From: Phycisphaeraceae bacterium
GTDB taxonomy: Bacteria > Planctomycetota > Phycisphaerae > Phycisphaerales > UBA1924
Length of the DNA stretch: 64,000 nt
Assembly (NCBI GenBank): GCA_019636625.1
Contig: JAHBXE010000005.1
Coordinates: forward strand, 1 to 64,000
Direction of reading: 5' to 3'
Shown: in pieces, positions 55,363 to 63,895 of the stretch
Numbering within the stretch: the first letter of the stretch is position 1
How the letters are laid out: every line of letters begins with the position of its first letter
Made by a program: the position numbers and the translations under genes
Notes under the pieces: model-generated
What the model was told of the DNA's origin: nothing
The model's input: only the letters and a program-made list of their open reading frames with translations
Database searches by the model: none

Positions 55363-56040
55363 ATGATGCGCCGCTTCCTGCTGATCCTGATGGTTCTCGC
55401 GGCGGTCGGGATGGCTCTCTCCATCGTCGGGCTCATCCGGACGATGAATCGCCTTGGTGCCGGGGCAAACACCGCTCCCCCGGTGCAGCCCGACGTGGCG
55501 AGCCTGGGACTCTTCATCCCCGAGTTCACGCTCACGAACCAGGACGGCGCGACAGTCGACCATACGGTCTTTGACGGGCGCATCACCATCCTCGACTTCT
55601 TCTTCACCCATTGCCCCTTCATCTGCCCCACGCTCACCCTCGCGATGCAGGATCTTGCCCGCGATCTCGCGGGGACGCCCGTCCGTTTCGTGAGCATCAG
55701 CGTCGATCCGCAGAACGACACGCCCGCCCGGCTGAAGCAGTACGCCGCGGACAAGGAGATCGACCTTTCCCGGTGGACCTTCCTGACCGGCGACCTCGCC
55801 ACCGTACAGGCCGTCGCCAACACCTCGCTCGGATTCCTGGTCGGGCCGGACAAAGACCCGGCCAACACGATCACGCTCCCCGATGGGAGCACGATGCAGA
55901 ACATCATCCACCCCAGCCGGCTCATTCTCGTGGGACCGGACCGCAAGGTCCTCGGTTTCTACGAGGCCAGCAGCCTCGAAGAAACCAACAAGCTTCTCCT
56001 CCGCGCCCGGGCCGCGGCGAAGTCCCTCCCCCGCAGGTAA
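55363..56040 (+). CDS. SCO1/SenC family copper chaperone
   Basis: A 225-residue protein with one N-terminal membrane anchor (about residues 7-27) and a periplasmic thioredoxin-like domain. The copper site is Cys84-x3-Cys88 in THCPFICPT with the distal His183 in IIHPSRL, all intact. SCO proteins help load the CuA centre of cytochrome c oxidase; since NosZ also has a CuA site, it might serve both, though this is only inferred. It starts three bases after cyoE. Confidence 0.94.
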   Translation: MMRRFLLILMVLAAVGMALSIVGLIRTMNRLGAGANTAPPVQPDVASLGLFIPEFTLTNQDGATVDHTVFDGRITILDFFFTHCPFICPTLTLAMQDLARDLAGTPVRFVSISVDPQNDTPARLKQYAADKEIDLSRWTFLTGDLATVQAVANTSLGFLVGPDKDPANTITLPDGSTMQNIIHPSRLILVGPDRKVLGFYEASSLEETNKLLLRARAAAKSLPRR

Positions 56041-56046
56041 TACCAC

Positions 56047-57276
56047 CTACTTCGACTTCCTCCCCTTCATCATCCCTTCCACCTCGCTCGCCCGTTTCGG
56101 AATCATCGCCGTCAGGTTCCTCGATCCGGTCTTCGTGACCAGGATGTCGTCCTCGATTCGGATCCCGATCTTCTTCTCCGGCAGATAGATCCCGGGCTCG
56201 ATCGTCACCACCATCCCCGGCTTGAGCGGGCCGTCCGGCGTCGCGTCGTGCACCTCGATCCCGAGTTGATGACCGATGCCGTGGATGAACGCATCCCCGT
56301 ACCCCGCTTTCTCGATCACCCTCCTCGCCGCGGCCTCGACCTCGTGCATCCACACCCCCGGCCTGACCGCCCGGATGCTGGCCTCCATCGCCGCGAGCAC
56401 CACGGCGTACACCTCCCGCTGCTCGCGGGTGAACTTTCCATTCACCGGGAACGTCCGAGTGACATCCGCCGTGTACCCATCAACCCTCGCCGCGGCGTCA
56501 ATCAGCAGCAAGTCCCCATCCTTCATCCGCCCGTTGTTCGCGTTGTAATGCAGCACCGTCGAGTTCAGCCCCGAACCAACGATCGAGTTGTACCCCGTCC
56601 CCGTGCCGCCACCGGCGCGGAACCCCTCTTCCAGAATCCGCTGCGCCTCCTTCTCCGCCAGTCCGGGCTTGATCGCCCGCGCCAACGCCCGGTAGCCCTC
56701 CGCCGTCGCCGCGGCGGCTCGCTCCATCACGTCAATCTCGACCTTCGACTTCACCGCCCGCATCGACGGGATCAGATTGGTCTCGTCCCGCATTGACACG
56801 CCGATGCACCGCTCCGCCACCTTCCGGAACGCCGCGAGGTCGCCGGACACCGGCGCTTCGTACACCGAGAACGGATGCAGGCATGCAAAGCTCTTCCGCT
56901 TCCGGCCCGCCTGCGTGAGCATCCGCGGCAGGTAGGTCGTCCGCATGATGGACTCGAACCCCGTCGTGCGCTTCAGCTCTTCCGTGATCGCATCCCGGTA
57001 CCCATCCCACGCCTCGATCTCCGGGTTCCGGGGCTTCAGGAACAGCACGCACCGACGCTTCGGGTCCTCGCTTTGCGGATCAAACAGCACCGCCGCGCCC
57101 GGCTCGTCGCGGATTCCCGTCAAGTAATAGAAGTGCCAGTCCGGTTGCCAGGTGCCGTGGAGCGAGGCCGGCGCATCGCCCGCGAGGACGAGGCCGACTG
57201 AGCTGCCCAGCCGCGTGAGCACGGTGTTCCGTCGTGCGACAAACTCTGAAACGCTGATGCCATCGCCGATGTTCAT
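56047..57276 (-). CDS. pepP: Xaa-Pro aminopeptidase (M24B)
   Basis: A 409-residue cytoplasmic metallopeptidase removing N-terminal residues next to proline. An N-terminal creatinase-like domain (about residues 10-165) is followed by the pita-bread catalytic domain. Metal ligands are in DAAARVDGYTADVTRTF (two Asp), HGIGHQLGIEVHD (His), TIEPGIY (Glu) and RIEDDIL (Glu). The ATG at 57276 opens a normal N-terminus; the longer frame upstream overlaps the divergent SDR leader. It is convergent with the SCO gene, six bases apart. Confidence 0.93.
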   Translation of the reverse strand: MNIGDGISVSEFVARRNTVLTRLGSSVGLVLAGDAPASLHGTWQPDWHFYYLTGIRDEPGAAVLFDPQSEDPKRRCVLFLKPRNPEIEAWDGYRDAITEELKRTTGFESIMRTTYLPRMLTQAGRKRKSFACLHPFSVYEAPVSGDLAAFRKVAERCIGVSMRDETNLIPSMRAVKSKVEIDVMERAAAATAEGYRALARAIKPGLAEKEAQRILEEGFRAGGGTGTGYNSIVGSGLNSTVLHYNANNGRMKDGDLLLIDAAARVDGYTADVTRTFPVNGKFTREQREVYAVVLAAMEASIRAVRPGVWMHEVEAAARRVIEKAGYGDAFIHGIGHQLGIEVHDATPDGPLKPGMVVTIEPGIYLPEKKIGIRIEDDILVTKTGSRNLTAMIPKRASEVEGMMKGRKSK

Positions 57277-57349
57277 GGTGCGGAGTGTACCGGTCCGAAG
57301 GTGCGCCGTTGCGTGAATCCAGCGGAGCACCGGCACCGTACCATGCGGC

Positions 57350-58048
57350 ATGGGAGACAACCCTGTCGCGATCATCACGGGCGCCGGCTCGGGCATCGGG
57401 CGCGCCGCCGCGAGGCTGCTGGCCCAGAAGGGCTACGACCTGGCCCTTGTTGGTCGGCGCGCTGAGCCGCTGCGGGAGACCGCCTCTCTCGCCGGGCGGG
57501 GGCTTGTCGTGGAGGCGGACATCTCCGACGCCGCGGCGTGCCAACGCGTGATTTCCACGACGGAGGAAGCCTTCGGGCGCATCGATGCCCTTGTCAACAA
57601 CGCCGGCGCTGCGCCGCTGGCCCCGATCGAGAAGTCCTCACCCTCGCTCATACGCGAAGCGTTCGAGGCCAACGCGCTCGGTCCGGCATTCCTCATCCAC
57701 TTCGCCTGGCCGGTGTTCGCCCGGCAGAAGCGCGGCTGCATCGTCAACGTTTCCACGATGGGAACCATCGATCCCTTCCAGGGCTTCTTCGCCTACGCGG
57801 CGGCGAAGGCTTCGGTAAACCTCATGGCCAGGTCCTGCGCCAAGGAGGGCAAAGCCAAGGGGATTCGAGCCTTCGCCATCGCCCCGGGCGCCGTGGAGAC
57901 GGCCATGCTCCGTTCGAACTTTCCGGAGCGAATGCTCCCCTCGAGCAAGACGCTCTCGCCGGAGTCAGTCGCGCAGGTGATCCTGGAATGCATCGAGGGC
58001 CGACGCGATGCGGAGAACGGCGGTGTCGTTGTGCTGCCCTCGCCCTGA
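57350..58048 (+). CDS. Short-chain dehydrogenase/reductase
   Basis: A 232-residue NAD(P)-dependent oxidoreductase with a Rossmann fold. The cofactor motif TGAGSGIGR is at the N-terminus, NNAG in the middle, and the catalytic Ser-Tyr-Lys set is present with Tyr149 and Lys153 in YAAAKAS. The substrate cannot be read from the sequence. It is about the minimal length of the classical SDR family. The short gap of 73 bp from the divergent peptidase gene carries both promoters. Confidence 0.9.
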   Translation: MGDNPVAIITGAGSGIGRAAARLLAQKGYDLALVGRRAEPLRETASLAGRGLVVEADISDAAACQRVISTTEEAFGRIDALVNNAGAAPLAPIEKSSPSLIREAFEANALGPAFLIHFAWPVFARQKRGCIVNVSTMGTIDPFQGFFAYAAAKASVNLMARSCAKEGKAKGIRAFAIAPGAVETAMLRSNFPERMLPSSKTLSPESVAQVILECIEGRRDAENGGVVVLPSP

Positions 58049-58079
58049 TCGGGCATGTGCAGAGAGTCGCCCGCCTGCT

Positions 58080-58328
58080 TCAGGCCGCGGAATGCACCGC
58101 GGTCGCGAGTTGCTGTGTCCACGCCCGGCCCCGCGGGGTGATGGCGAACTGCTCCTCATGACCGTCGAACTTGACGGTAATGAGCTGGCGCCGGGCCAGG
58201 TCGATCAGCGCATCACGCCACACATCGCCGTACCCGAGCCAGAGATGATCGCAGAACTTGCGATCATCACCAAACGTGAGGTGGCACATCGCTTCGATCA
58301 GGTGCTTGCGTGCATCCGGCTGAGACAT
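58080..58328 (-). CDS. Small helical protein of unknown function
   Basis: An 82-residue protein, MSQPDARKHLIEAMCHL at the start, with a helix-rich body and a short beta-hairpin (LITVKFDGHEEQFAITPRG) that resembles the wing of a winged-helix domain. DNA binding is possible but unproved. It is downstream of aspS in the same direction with a 117-bp gap. I do not recognise the family. Confidence 0.55.
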   Translation of the reverse strand: MSQPDARKHLIEAMCHLTFGDDRKFCDHLWLGYGDVWRDALIDLARRQLITVKFDGHEEQFAITPRGRAWTQQLATAVHSAA

Positions 58329-58445
58329 GGCGACCCCCAACGGTCCGGCAGAACGATCCTACTCCCCCGCCATTGCCGAGTTCTACGGAAACACGGATGC
58401 ACCGTTTCGCGAATCCCGTCGGAAAGCGGCGCGGAAAGTGCGCAT

Positions 58446-60317
58446 TCAACCGCCGCCCGGCGAGGCGGGGGGTGGCGTCCACGTGCTCTTGAGGTGCACT
58501 TCGGCCAGTTGATCCGGCGTGACAAACCCGGGAGCCCCGGTCATCAGGTCCGCCCCGATCTGCGTCTTGGGGAACGCCATCACATCGCGGATGTTCTCGG
58601 TCCCCGCGAAGTTCATCACCAGCCGGTCCAGGCCGAAGGCGATGCCCCCGTGCGGCGGCGCGCCGTACGAGAGCGCTTCGAGCAGGAAGCTGAACTTCTC
58701 CTTCGCCTGTTCGGGCGTCATGCCCAGCAGTTGGAACACCTTCCCCTGCACCGCCGGGTCGTGGATGCGGATCGAACCGCCCGCGATCTCCTGCCCGTTG
58801 AGGACAATATCGTACCCCGCGGAAACGATCGACTCGATCGTCACCTCGTCGTCCACATCCGCCTTGACGAACGCCTCCGCCTGATCGTCGCGCGGCGCTG
58901 TGAACGGGTGGTGCATGGCCACCCACCGGTTCGTTTCCTTGTCGCGCTCGAACATCGGAAAGTCGATCACGATCAGGAAGTTCCACGGCCCGCCCTCCGC
59001 TCCCGGCTTGGGCACGACCCCGATGTCGCGGGCGACCTTCTGCCGCAGTTCGCCCAGCGCCTTCGTGCACACCGCGTACGCGTCCGCGACGAACAGCACG
59101 GTATCGCCCGGCTGCAATCCCAGCGCCGCCGTCAGTTCCGTTTTGACCGGCTCGACGAACTTGGCGATGCCCGTTTCGAACATGCCTTGGGCGTTGAGTT
59201 TCACCACGGCGCAGCCGCCCGCGCCGAACGAGCGCACAAACTCGTTGTACCCGTCGGTCAGTTTCCGCGTCAGCTTCTCCGCCCCCCCGCCGCCGGGCAC
59301 GCGGATCGCCTTCACCACGCCCCGCTTCGAGTTGAACTTCGGGCGGTCCGCGCCCTTCGCCAACGCCTCCTTGAAGAAGCCAAGCTCCATCTTCGCCGCG
59401 ACGTCCGAGATGTCCCTGATCTCCAGCCCGTAGCGCGTGTCCGGGCGGTCGATGCCGAACCGCTCCATCGCCTCGCGGTAGGTCATCTTCTGGATCGGGG
59501 GCACATCCACGCCCGCGACGTCCTTCCACAGGCGTCGCACGTAGCCCTCCATCATGTCCATCACGTGTTCGCGCCGAACGAACGACATCTCCAGGTCCAC
59601 CTGCGTGAACTCCGCCTGGCGGTCCGCGCGCGGGTCCTCATCCCGGAAGCACCGGCAGATCTGCATGTAGCGGTCGCACCCCGCCACCATCAGGATCTGC
59701 TTGAAGAGCTGCGGGCTCTGCGGAAGGGCGTACCAGTGCCCGGGCACGTTCCGGCTCGGCACGATGAACTCACGCGCTCCCTCCGGCGTGCTCTTGTACA
59801 GGATCGGCGTCTCGATCTCCAGGAAGCCGTTCTCGTCGAAGTACCGGCGCGTGGTCTGGTACACCTTGTGCCGCAGCGCCAGGATCTGCTGCATCCGCGG
59901 GCGGCGCAGGTCCATGTACCGGAACTTCAGCCGAAGCTCCTCGTTGGGGAGCTTGGCCGTGTCGTCCGGAAGGAACGGCGGGTTCTGCGTCTTGCCCAGC
60001 ACCTCCAGTTCCGTCACCACCACTTCGACCTTGCCCGTCGCGAGCTTCGGGTTCGGGTCGCTGGCGCGCAGCCGCACGACCCCAGTCACGGCGATCACAT
60101 CCTCGTTCCGCAGCTTGTCCGCCGCATCCAGCAGCGCCTGGCTGCCGCCCTTCTGCTCCCGATCGAACACGAGTTGCGTCATCCCGAACCGGTCGCGCAG
60201 GTCGATGAAGATCAGGTTCCCGTGGTCGCGGTAGCGGTTCACCCATCCGTTGAGGGACACCGTCTGCCCCGCGTGGGTTTCGCGGCATTCACCGCAGGTG
60301 TGCGTGCGTCGGATCAT
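58446..60317 (-). CDS. aspS: Aspartyl-tRNA synthetase
   Basis: A 623-residue class IIb synthetase: N-terminal OB-fold (about residues 1-110), catalytic core with the bacterial GAD insertion, and motif 3 GIAFGLDRLV near the C-terminus. Motif 2 is FRDEDPRADRQAEFTQVDLE. In the anticodon-binding OB fold the sequence RYRDHGNLIFIDLRDR has His32 where discriminating enzymes often have Leu, which suggests it may charge both tRNA-Asp and tRNA-Asn (nondiscriminating) with later amidation by GatCAB. The start is ATG 60317; the longer frame upstream is antisense to the next gene. Upstream lies a dyad over a TATACT box. Confidence 0.96.
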   Translation of the reverse strand: MIRRTHTCGECRETHAGQTVSLNGWVNRYRDHGNLIFIDLRDRFGMTQLVFDREQKGGSQALLDAADKLRNEDVIAVTGVVRLRASDPNPKLATGKVEVVVTELEVLGKTQNPPFLPDDTAKLPNEELRLKFRYMDLRRPRMQQILALRHKVYQTTRRYFDENGFLEIETPILYKSTPEGAREFIVPSRNVPGHWYALPQSPQLFKQILMVAGCDRYMQICRCFRDEDPRADRQAEFTQVDLEMSFVRREHVMDMMEGYVRRLWKDVAGVDVPPIQKMTYREAMERFGIDRPDTRYGLEIRDISDVAAKMELGFFKEALAKGADRPKFNSKRGVVKAIRVPGGGGAEKLTRKLTDGYNEFVRSFGAGGCAVVKLNAQGMFETGIAKFVEPVKTELTAALGLQPGDTVLFVADAYAVCTKALGELRQKVARDIGVVPKPGAEGGPWNFLIVIDFPMFERDKETNRWVAMHHPFTAPRDDQAEAFVKADVDDEVTIESIVSAGYDIVLNGQEIAGGSIRIHDPAVQGKVFQLLGMTPEQAKEKFSFLLEALSYGAPPHGGIAFGLDRLVMNFAGTENIRDVMAFPKTQIGADLMTGAPGFVTPDQLAEVHLKSTWTPPPASPGGG

Positions 60318-60353
60318 GGCCGGTCCTTGGGCAAGTGGTCGGGAACTCCAAAA

Positions 60354-60377
60354 GGCCGCAAGTATAGGAATGCGGCC
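60354..60377 (-). promoter_or_regulatory. Inverted repeat spanning the aspS -10 region
   Basis: GGCCGCA (60354-60360) and TGCGGCC (60371-60377) are perfect seven-base arms separated by ten bases. Within the ten bases the minus strand reads TATACT, a five-of-six -10 match (plus-strand 60361-60366), which would start transcription about 38 bases before the aspS ATG. On the minus strand the repeat is followed by TTTT, so it could also act as an attenuating hairpin. No good -35 box is seen. Confidence 0.4.
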
Positions 60378-60431
60378 ACGCCCTCCCCGCGCTGTAACCA
60401 TCGGTCCCGCCGCGGCGAATAATCCACCGAG

Positions 60432-61979
60432 GTGAAGATGCCCGCCCCGCACCGATGGATCGCCGCTCTCCTTGCCGTTTCGCTGCTCGCCGGCTGCGCC
60501 GGGAGTTCCGGACGTGCCATCCGCCACGAGGGCCGCGCCGCCGGGGCCGCCCACCAGTTCCCGCTCAAAGGCGTCTACCGTGCCACCATCATCCCCCCGT
60601 TCGACTTCATCGGCCCCATCGCCGGGCGCATCAGCGCGGAGACCACCGACACCGGCTTCATCGCGAGCACGCGCCCCGGCATCGCGTGGGACATGATCGG
60701 CGGGGTCCAGGGCTTCCTCGGCTCCATCTTCGTCCCCTTCATCTTCCCCGGCGGCACGATCGGCACCTGGACCAGCACCATCCCCGACGGTGAAACACCC
60801 GGCGAGGGTTGGTTCGGCGTCGGTGGGATGAAGAACGTCGGCGTCAAGACCCGGATCATCTCCGCCGACCAGCCCGTCGAACTCCTCGTCCGCGAGGGTC
60901 GCCGTGTCGGCCTGCTCCTCATCGAGCCCGACAACCCCGATGCGCCGCCCACCACCGACTACCCCGCCCTCGCCGACGCCATCGCCGCCACGGTCTCCAC
61001 CCATCTCTATGACCCGTCCCTCGTCGCCACCTCTGCCATCCGCGCCTACACGCGCCAGGTCAAGTCCAACGCCAAGCTCGCCCGCGACGATGTCGAGTTC
61101 ATCTTCGGCACCGTCGCCGCGGGCCGGAACCACATCAAGTTCACCATGCCCCTTACGTTCCCCAAGGGCAACGCCGAGAGTCGCCGGGCAATGAAGGACT
61201 GGGATATCACCGAGGTCCGCCCCCTCCGCGCCACGTTCGACGAGAAGTCCCGCATCGCCTGGCTCCGCGTCGATGCCTTTCTCTCCGCCCATGATGTCGA
61301 CGCCGCGTTCGAGAAGATCCTCGCCTGGAATCCCGCGGCGATCATGATCGACCTCCGCAGCGCGCCGGGCGTCACCCTCGCCGCCCTTCGCACCATCAGT
61401 TGGGTCGCCCGAGAGCCAATCGAAGCCGGCACCTGGTTCACCGCCGCTCGTCGCGTGGAGGTCCTCTCGAACCCGTCCTCAGCCCCGACCTTCCCCCTCT
61501 CCTCTGCCGCGAGCGTCGAGGAGATCGAGTCCGCGCTCGCCACCGGCGGCGCTGCCAGGATCACCGTCACCCCCGACCCGCGCGCCTTTGCCGGTCCCGT
61601 CGCCGTTCTGACCAGCAAGCGCACGAGCGCATCCGCCGAATCCCTCGCGTGCGCCCTGCAATCTTCCGGCCGCGCCCGCCTCTTCGGCCAGAGTTCCGCC
61701 GGAAAGCCCCTCCTCTCCCGCCCGTTCGACATCGGCCAGGGCTGGACGTTCTGGCTCGCCGCGGCCGATTACCGCACACCCGCCGGCGAACCCATCCCTG
61801 CCTCCGGCCTCAAGCCCGACTTCGAATCGTCCAACCGCGACACCGCCGCCAAGGCAGCGGAGAAGCACCTGGCGGAGGCCGCGGGTGTCACGCTCGAACC
61901 CGCGAAGCCGTCGCAACCCCGCTCGGGAAGCAGCATCCTCTCCCCCTTCTTCCGCGCTCTCAACCAGGGCCAGAACTGA
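60432..61979 (+). CDS. S41 peptidase-like lipoprotein with altered active site
   Basis: A 515-residue predicted lipoprotein (lipobox LAGC, Cys22). The C-terminal half resembles an S41 tail-specific protease domain: IMIDLRSAPG, AVLTSKRTSASAESLACAL and RLFGQSSAGKPLLSRPF. In the usual motif the nucleophilic Ser stands three residues before a conserved Glu; here that position is Ala400, with Ser399 and Ser401 on either side, while Glu403 and the base Lys425 are kept at normal spacing. It may be a pseudo-protease or use a shifted Ser. The N-terminal 200 residues are hydrophobic in places (about 60-110) and unlike known PDZ domains. It is divergent from aspS. Confidence 0.72.
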   Translation: MKMPAPHRWIAALLAVSLLAGCAGSSGRAIRHEGRAAGAAHQFPLKGVYRATIIPPFDFIGPIAGRISAETTDTGFIASTRPGIAWDMIGGVQGFLGSIFVPFIFPGGTIGTWTSTIPDGETPGEGWFGVGGMKNVGVKTRIISADQPVELLVREGRRVGLLLIEPDNPDAPPTTDYPALADAIAATVSTHLYDPSLVATSAIRAYTRQVKSNAKLARDDVEFIFGTVAAGRNHIKFTMPLTFPKGNAESRRAMKDWDITEVRPLRATFDEKSRIAWLRVDAFLSAHDVDAAFEKILAWNPAAIMIDLRSAPGVTLAALRTISWVAREPIEAGTWFTAARRVEVLSNPSSAPTFPLSSAASVEEIESALATGGAARITVTPDPRAFAGPVAVLTSKRTSASAESLACALQSSGRARLFGQSSAGKPLLSRPFDIGQGWTFWLAAADYRTPAGEPIPASGLKPDFESSNRDTAAKAAEKHLAEAAGVTLEPAKPSQPRSGSSILSPFFRALNQGQN

Positions 61980-62058
61980 TTCCGCCCGCCCCCCGCTCCC
62001 CGCTCCCCGCGACAACGCCGACACCCAGCCCCTGCACGACATCGCCTTTACGCCCGCC

Positions 62059-62721
62059 TCACCACGGAATCGTGGTCCCGTCAAAGTTTAGGAAGCTCCC
62101 CGAGTCCGCCGTCCCCACCCGCTCCAGGGCGAGCAGCATGGACGACACCGATTCCTCGACCTTCAGCGGCGCGTTCTTCCCGCCCATGTCCGTCTGCACC
62201 CACCCCGGATGCATCGCGATAAATGTCACATCCTTGTGTTCCTTCGCCATGCACGAGGTGAACATGTTCAGCGCCGCCTTGCTCGCCCGGTATCCATAAC
62301 TCCCCCCTTCGTTGCGCGCGATCGACCCAAGCTGGCTTGTCACGTTTACCACCAGCTTCCGCTCCCCCTTCCGCACATTCCCCAGCAGCGCCTTCGTCAC
62401 CAACACCGGCCCGATCGAGTTGATCGCCAGCACCCGCGTTAGCTCCTCCTTCGTGCACACCTCCAGCTTCGGCGACTTGGAACTCACCCCCGCGTTGTTG
62501 AACAGCACATCCACCGCTTCATCCCCGACCTCTCTCGCCATACCCTCCACCGACGCCTCATCCGCCACATCCAAGGCGATCACTTTCGCCACTTTCTGCA
62601 GTTCCGCCGCCTCCTCCGGCCGACGCGCCGTCCCGATCACCTTCCGCCCTCGCGCCGCCATCTGCCGCGCCAGCTCCAGCCCGATCCCGCGATTGGCCCC
62701 CGTAATCAACACCACGCCCAT
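62059..62721 (-). CDS. Short-chain dehydrogenase/reductase
   Basis: A 220-residue NAD(P)-dependent SDR. TGANRGIGLELA binds the cofactor, FNNAG is in the middle, and catalytic Ser and Tyr/Lys are in NVTSQLGS and YGYRASKAAL. The fold resembles C-factor/carbonyl reductase-type SDRs from bacteria. The substrate is unknown. Its start lies one base after the stop of the methyltransferase gene (62723) on the same strand, so the two are cotranscribed. Confidence 0.92.
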   Translation of the reverse strand: MGVVLITGANRGIGLELARQMAARGRKVIGTARRPEEAAELQKVAKVIALDVADEASVEGMAREVGDEAVDVLFNNAGVSSKSPKLEVCTKEELTRVLAINSIGPVLVTKALLGNVRKGERKLVVNVTSQLGSIARNEGGSYGYRASKAALNMFTSCMAKEHKDVTFIAMHPGWVQTDMGGKNAPLKVEESVSSMLLALERVGTADSGSFLNFDGTTIPW

Positions 62722-62722
62722 A

Positions 62723-63478
62723 TCACTTCCCTCCCGGCTTGAAGCCCGTTGCCAGTCCGCGGCATTCCCCGAGATCCCGGGGCTTGTCGTACATCTTCCA
62801 CGCCTGCAGCCCCTGCGTGTACCCAGCTGCCTGCAGCAAGGCCTTCATGCACGCCAGCGAGGGCCCCCACCAGTTCGACGGGTTCATCGCCAGTTGATTC
62901 GTTGGGAAAAACTCCGCCACCACCTGCTCTCCGGCATACCCGCGCCCCATCCCCCGGTACGCGCTGAAGTCGTCGCACACGTGCGACTCCACGAGTATCT
63001 GCGCCCCGGGCGCACTCACCGCCGACAATCTGTCCAGCCCCAGCAGCGGGTGCCGCAGGTGGTACAGCGTCCCGAAGAACAGCACCAGGTCAAACTTCCC
63101 CCCGAGCTTCACCTCATCGATCGTGTACAAGTCAATCTCGATCCGCTTGCACCGATCCTCGCCGTACCCCAGCGCCTCGCGGCAAAGGTCAAACGTCCGC
63201 CACGCCTTCCGATCTTCCGGCCGCAAGTTCCCCATGTAATCCGAGAAGTCATCGATCGCGACCACTTCCCTCGCCCCACGCTTCAGGGCCTCAAACGTCC
63301 AGTACCCATCCCACGCCCCCACATCCAGCACCCGCTTCCCCGCCAGGTCCGCCGGCAGGCGGTACGCCTCCGGCTTGTGCGGATTCTGCCCCGGCGTCAC
63401 TACCCCACCCGGCAACTCAATCCGGTGATACCAGAACCCAAGCCCTCCAACCCGTTGACGAAGCGTCTCTGTGTCCAT
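62723..63478 (-). CDS. CmoB-like SAM-dependent methyltransferase (DUF1698)
   Basis: A 251-residue Rossmann-fold enzyme. FWYHRIELPGGVVTPGQ at the N-terminus and VLDVGAWDGYWTFEAL (SAM-binding motif I) followed by LFFGTLYHLRHPLLGLD place it in the DUF1698/CmoB-like group. CmoB makes 5-carboxymethoxyuridine in tRNA; members like this one are also found modifying glycans, so the substrate is unsettled. The ATG at 63478 fits the family start. It precedes the SDR gene by one base. Confidence 0.85.
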   Translation of the reverse strand: MDTETLRQRVGGLGFWYHRIELPGGVVTPGQNPHKPEAYRLPADLAGKRVLDVGAWDGYWTFEALKRGAREVVAIDDFSDYMGNLRPEDRKAWRTFDLCREALGYGEDRCKRIEIDLYTIDEVKLGGKFDLVLFFGTLYHLRHPLLGLDRLSAVSAPGAQILVESHVCDDFSAYRGMGRGYAGEQVVAEFFPTNQLAMNPSNWWGPSLACMKALLQAAGYTQGLQAWKMYDKPRDLGECRGLATGFKPGGK

Positions 63479-63514
63479 GCCAAGTCCTATGCAGCAGGAA
63501 GTCCAATCGTCTGA

Positions 63515-63895
63515 CTATACCGACGCCACGCCGTAGTGCGATATCGAGCGCACCACCCTCCCCGAAGCATCAAACACAAACACTTCCGCGGCGAGTTCCC
63601 CGCTCATTCTCCGGTACACCAGGATCACGCTCTCCAGCCCCACCGTGACAAACATCGGATCAAACCGCAGCGTCGGGTTCCGCGCGATCGCGCGTGCAAA
63701 GTACTCCCCCACAGCCTTCTTCCCCACCACCGCCCTCGCCCCAACCCCCGCCGCATCCACGGCGTACCGCGCAATGAACGGCGATGAGTGCTCAATTCCT
63801 TCCGCATACAGCTCCATCACCCCCGCCACATCATGCCGGTTCCACGCCCCGTACCACGCCTCCGCAAACGCCCGGGCCTTCTCTTCAGTCATCAT
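63515..63895 (-). CDS. NTF2/SnoaL-fold protein
   Basis: A 126-residue single-domain protein of the cone-like SnoaL/NTF2 fold: KARAFAEAWYGAWNRHDVAGVMELYAEG at the start, then SPFIARYAVDAAG and RMSGELAAEVFVFDASG. Such proteins bind small hydrophobic ligands or act as isomerases or cyclases; nothing specific can be said. The start is one of two adjacent ATGs (63895 and 63892); a longer frame to 63991 adds only a basic, unconserved leader. It is 36 bp upstream of the methyltransferase on the same strand. Confidence 0.78.
   Translation of the reverse strand: MMTEEKARAFAEAWYGAWNRHDVAGVMELYAEGIEHSSPFIARYAVDAAGVGARAVVGKKAVGEYFARAIARNPTLRFDPMFVTVGLESVILVYRRMSGELAAEVFVFDASGRVVRSISHYGVASV

Noticed and set aside
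60318..61292. N-terminal extension of AspRS
   Set aside because: The frame is open upstream of 60317, but it is antisense to the S41-like lipoprotein and unlike any AspRS. The ATG at 60317 matches the family start.
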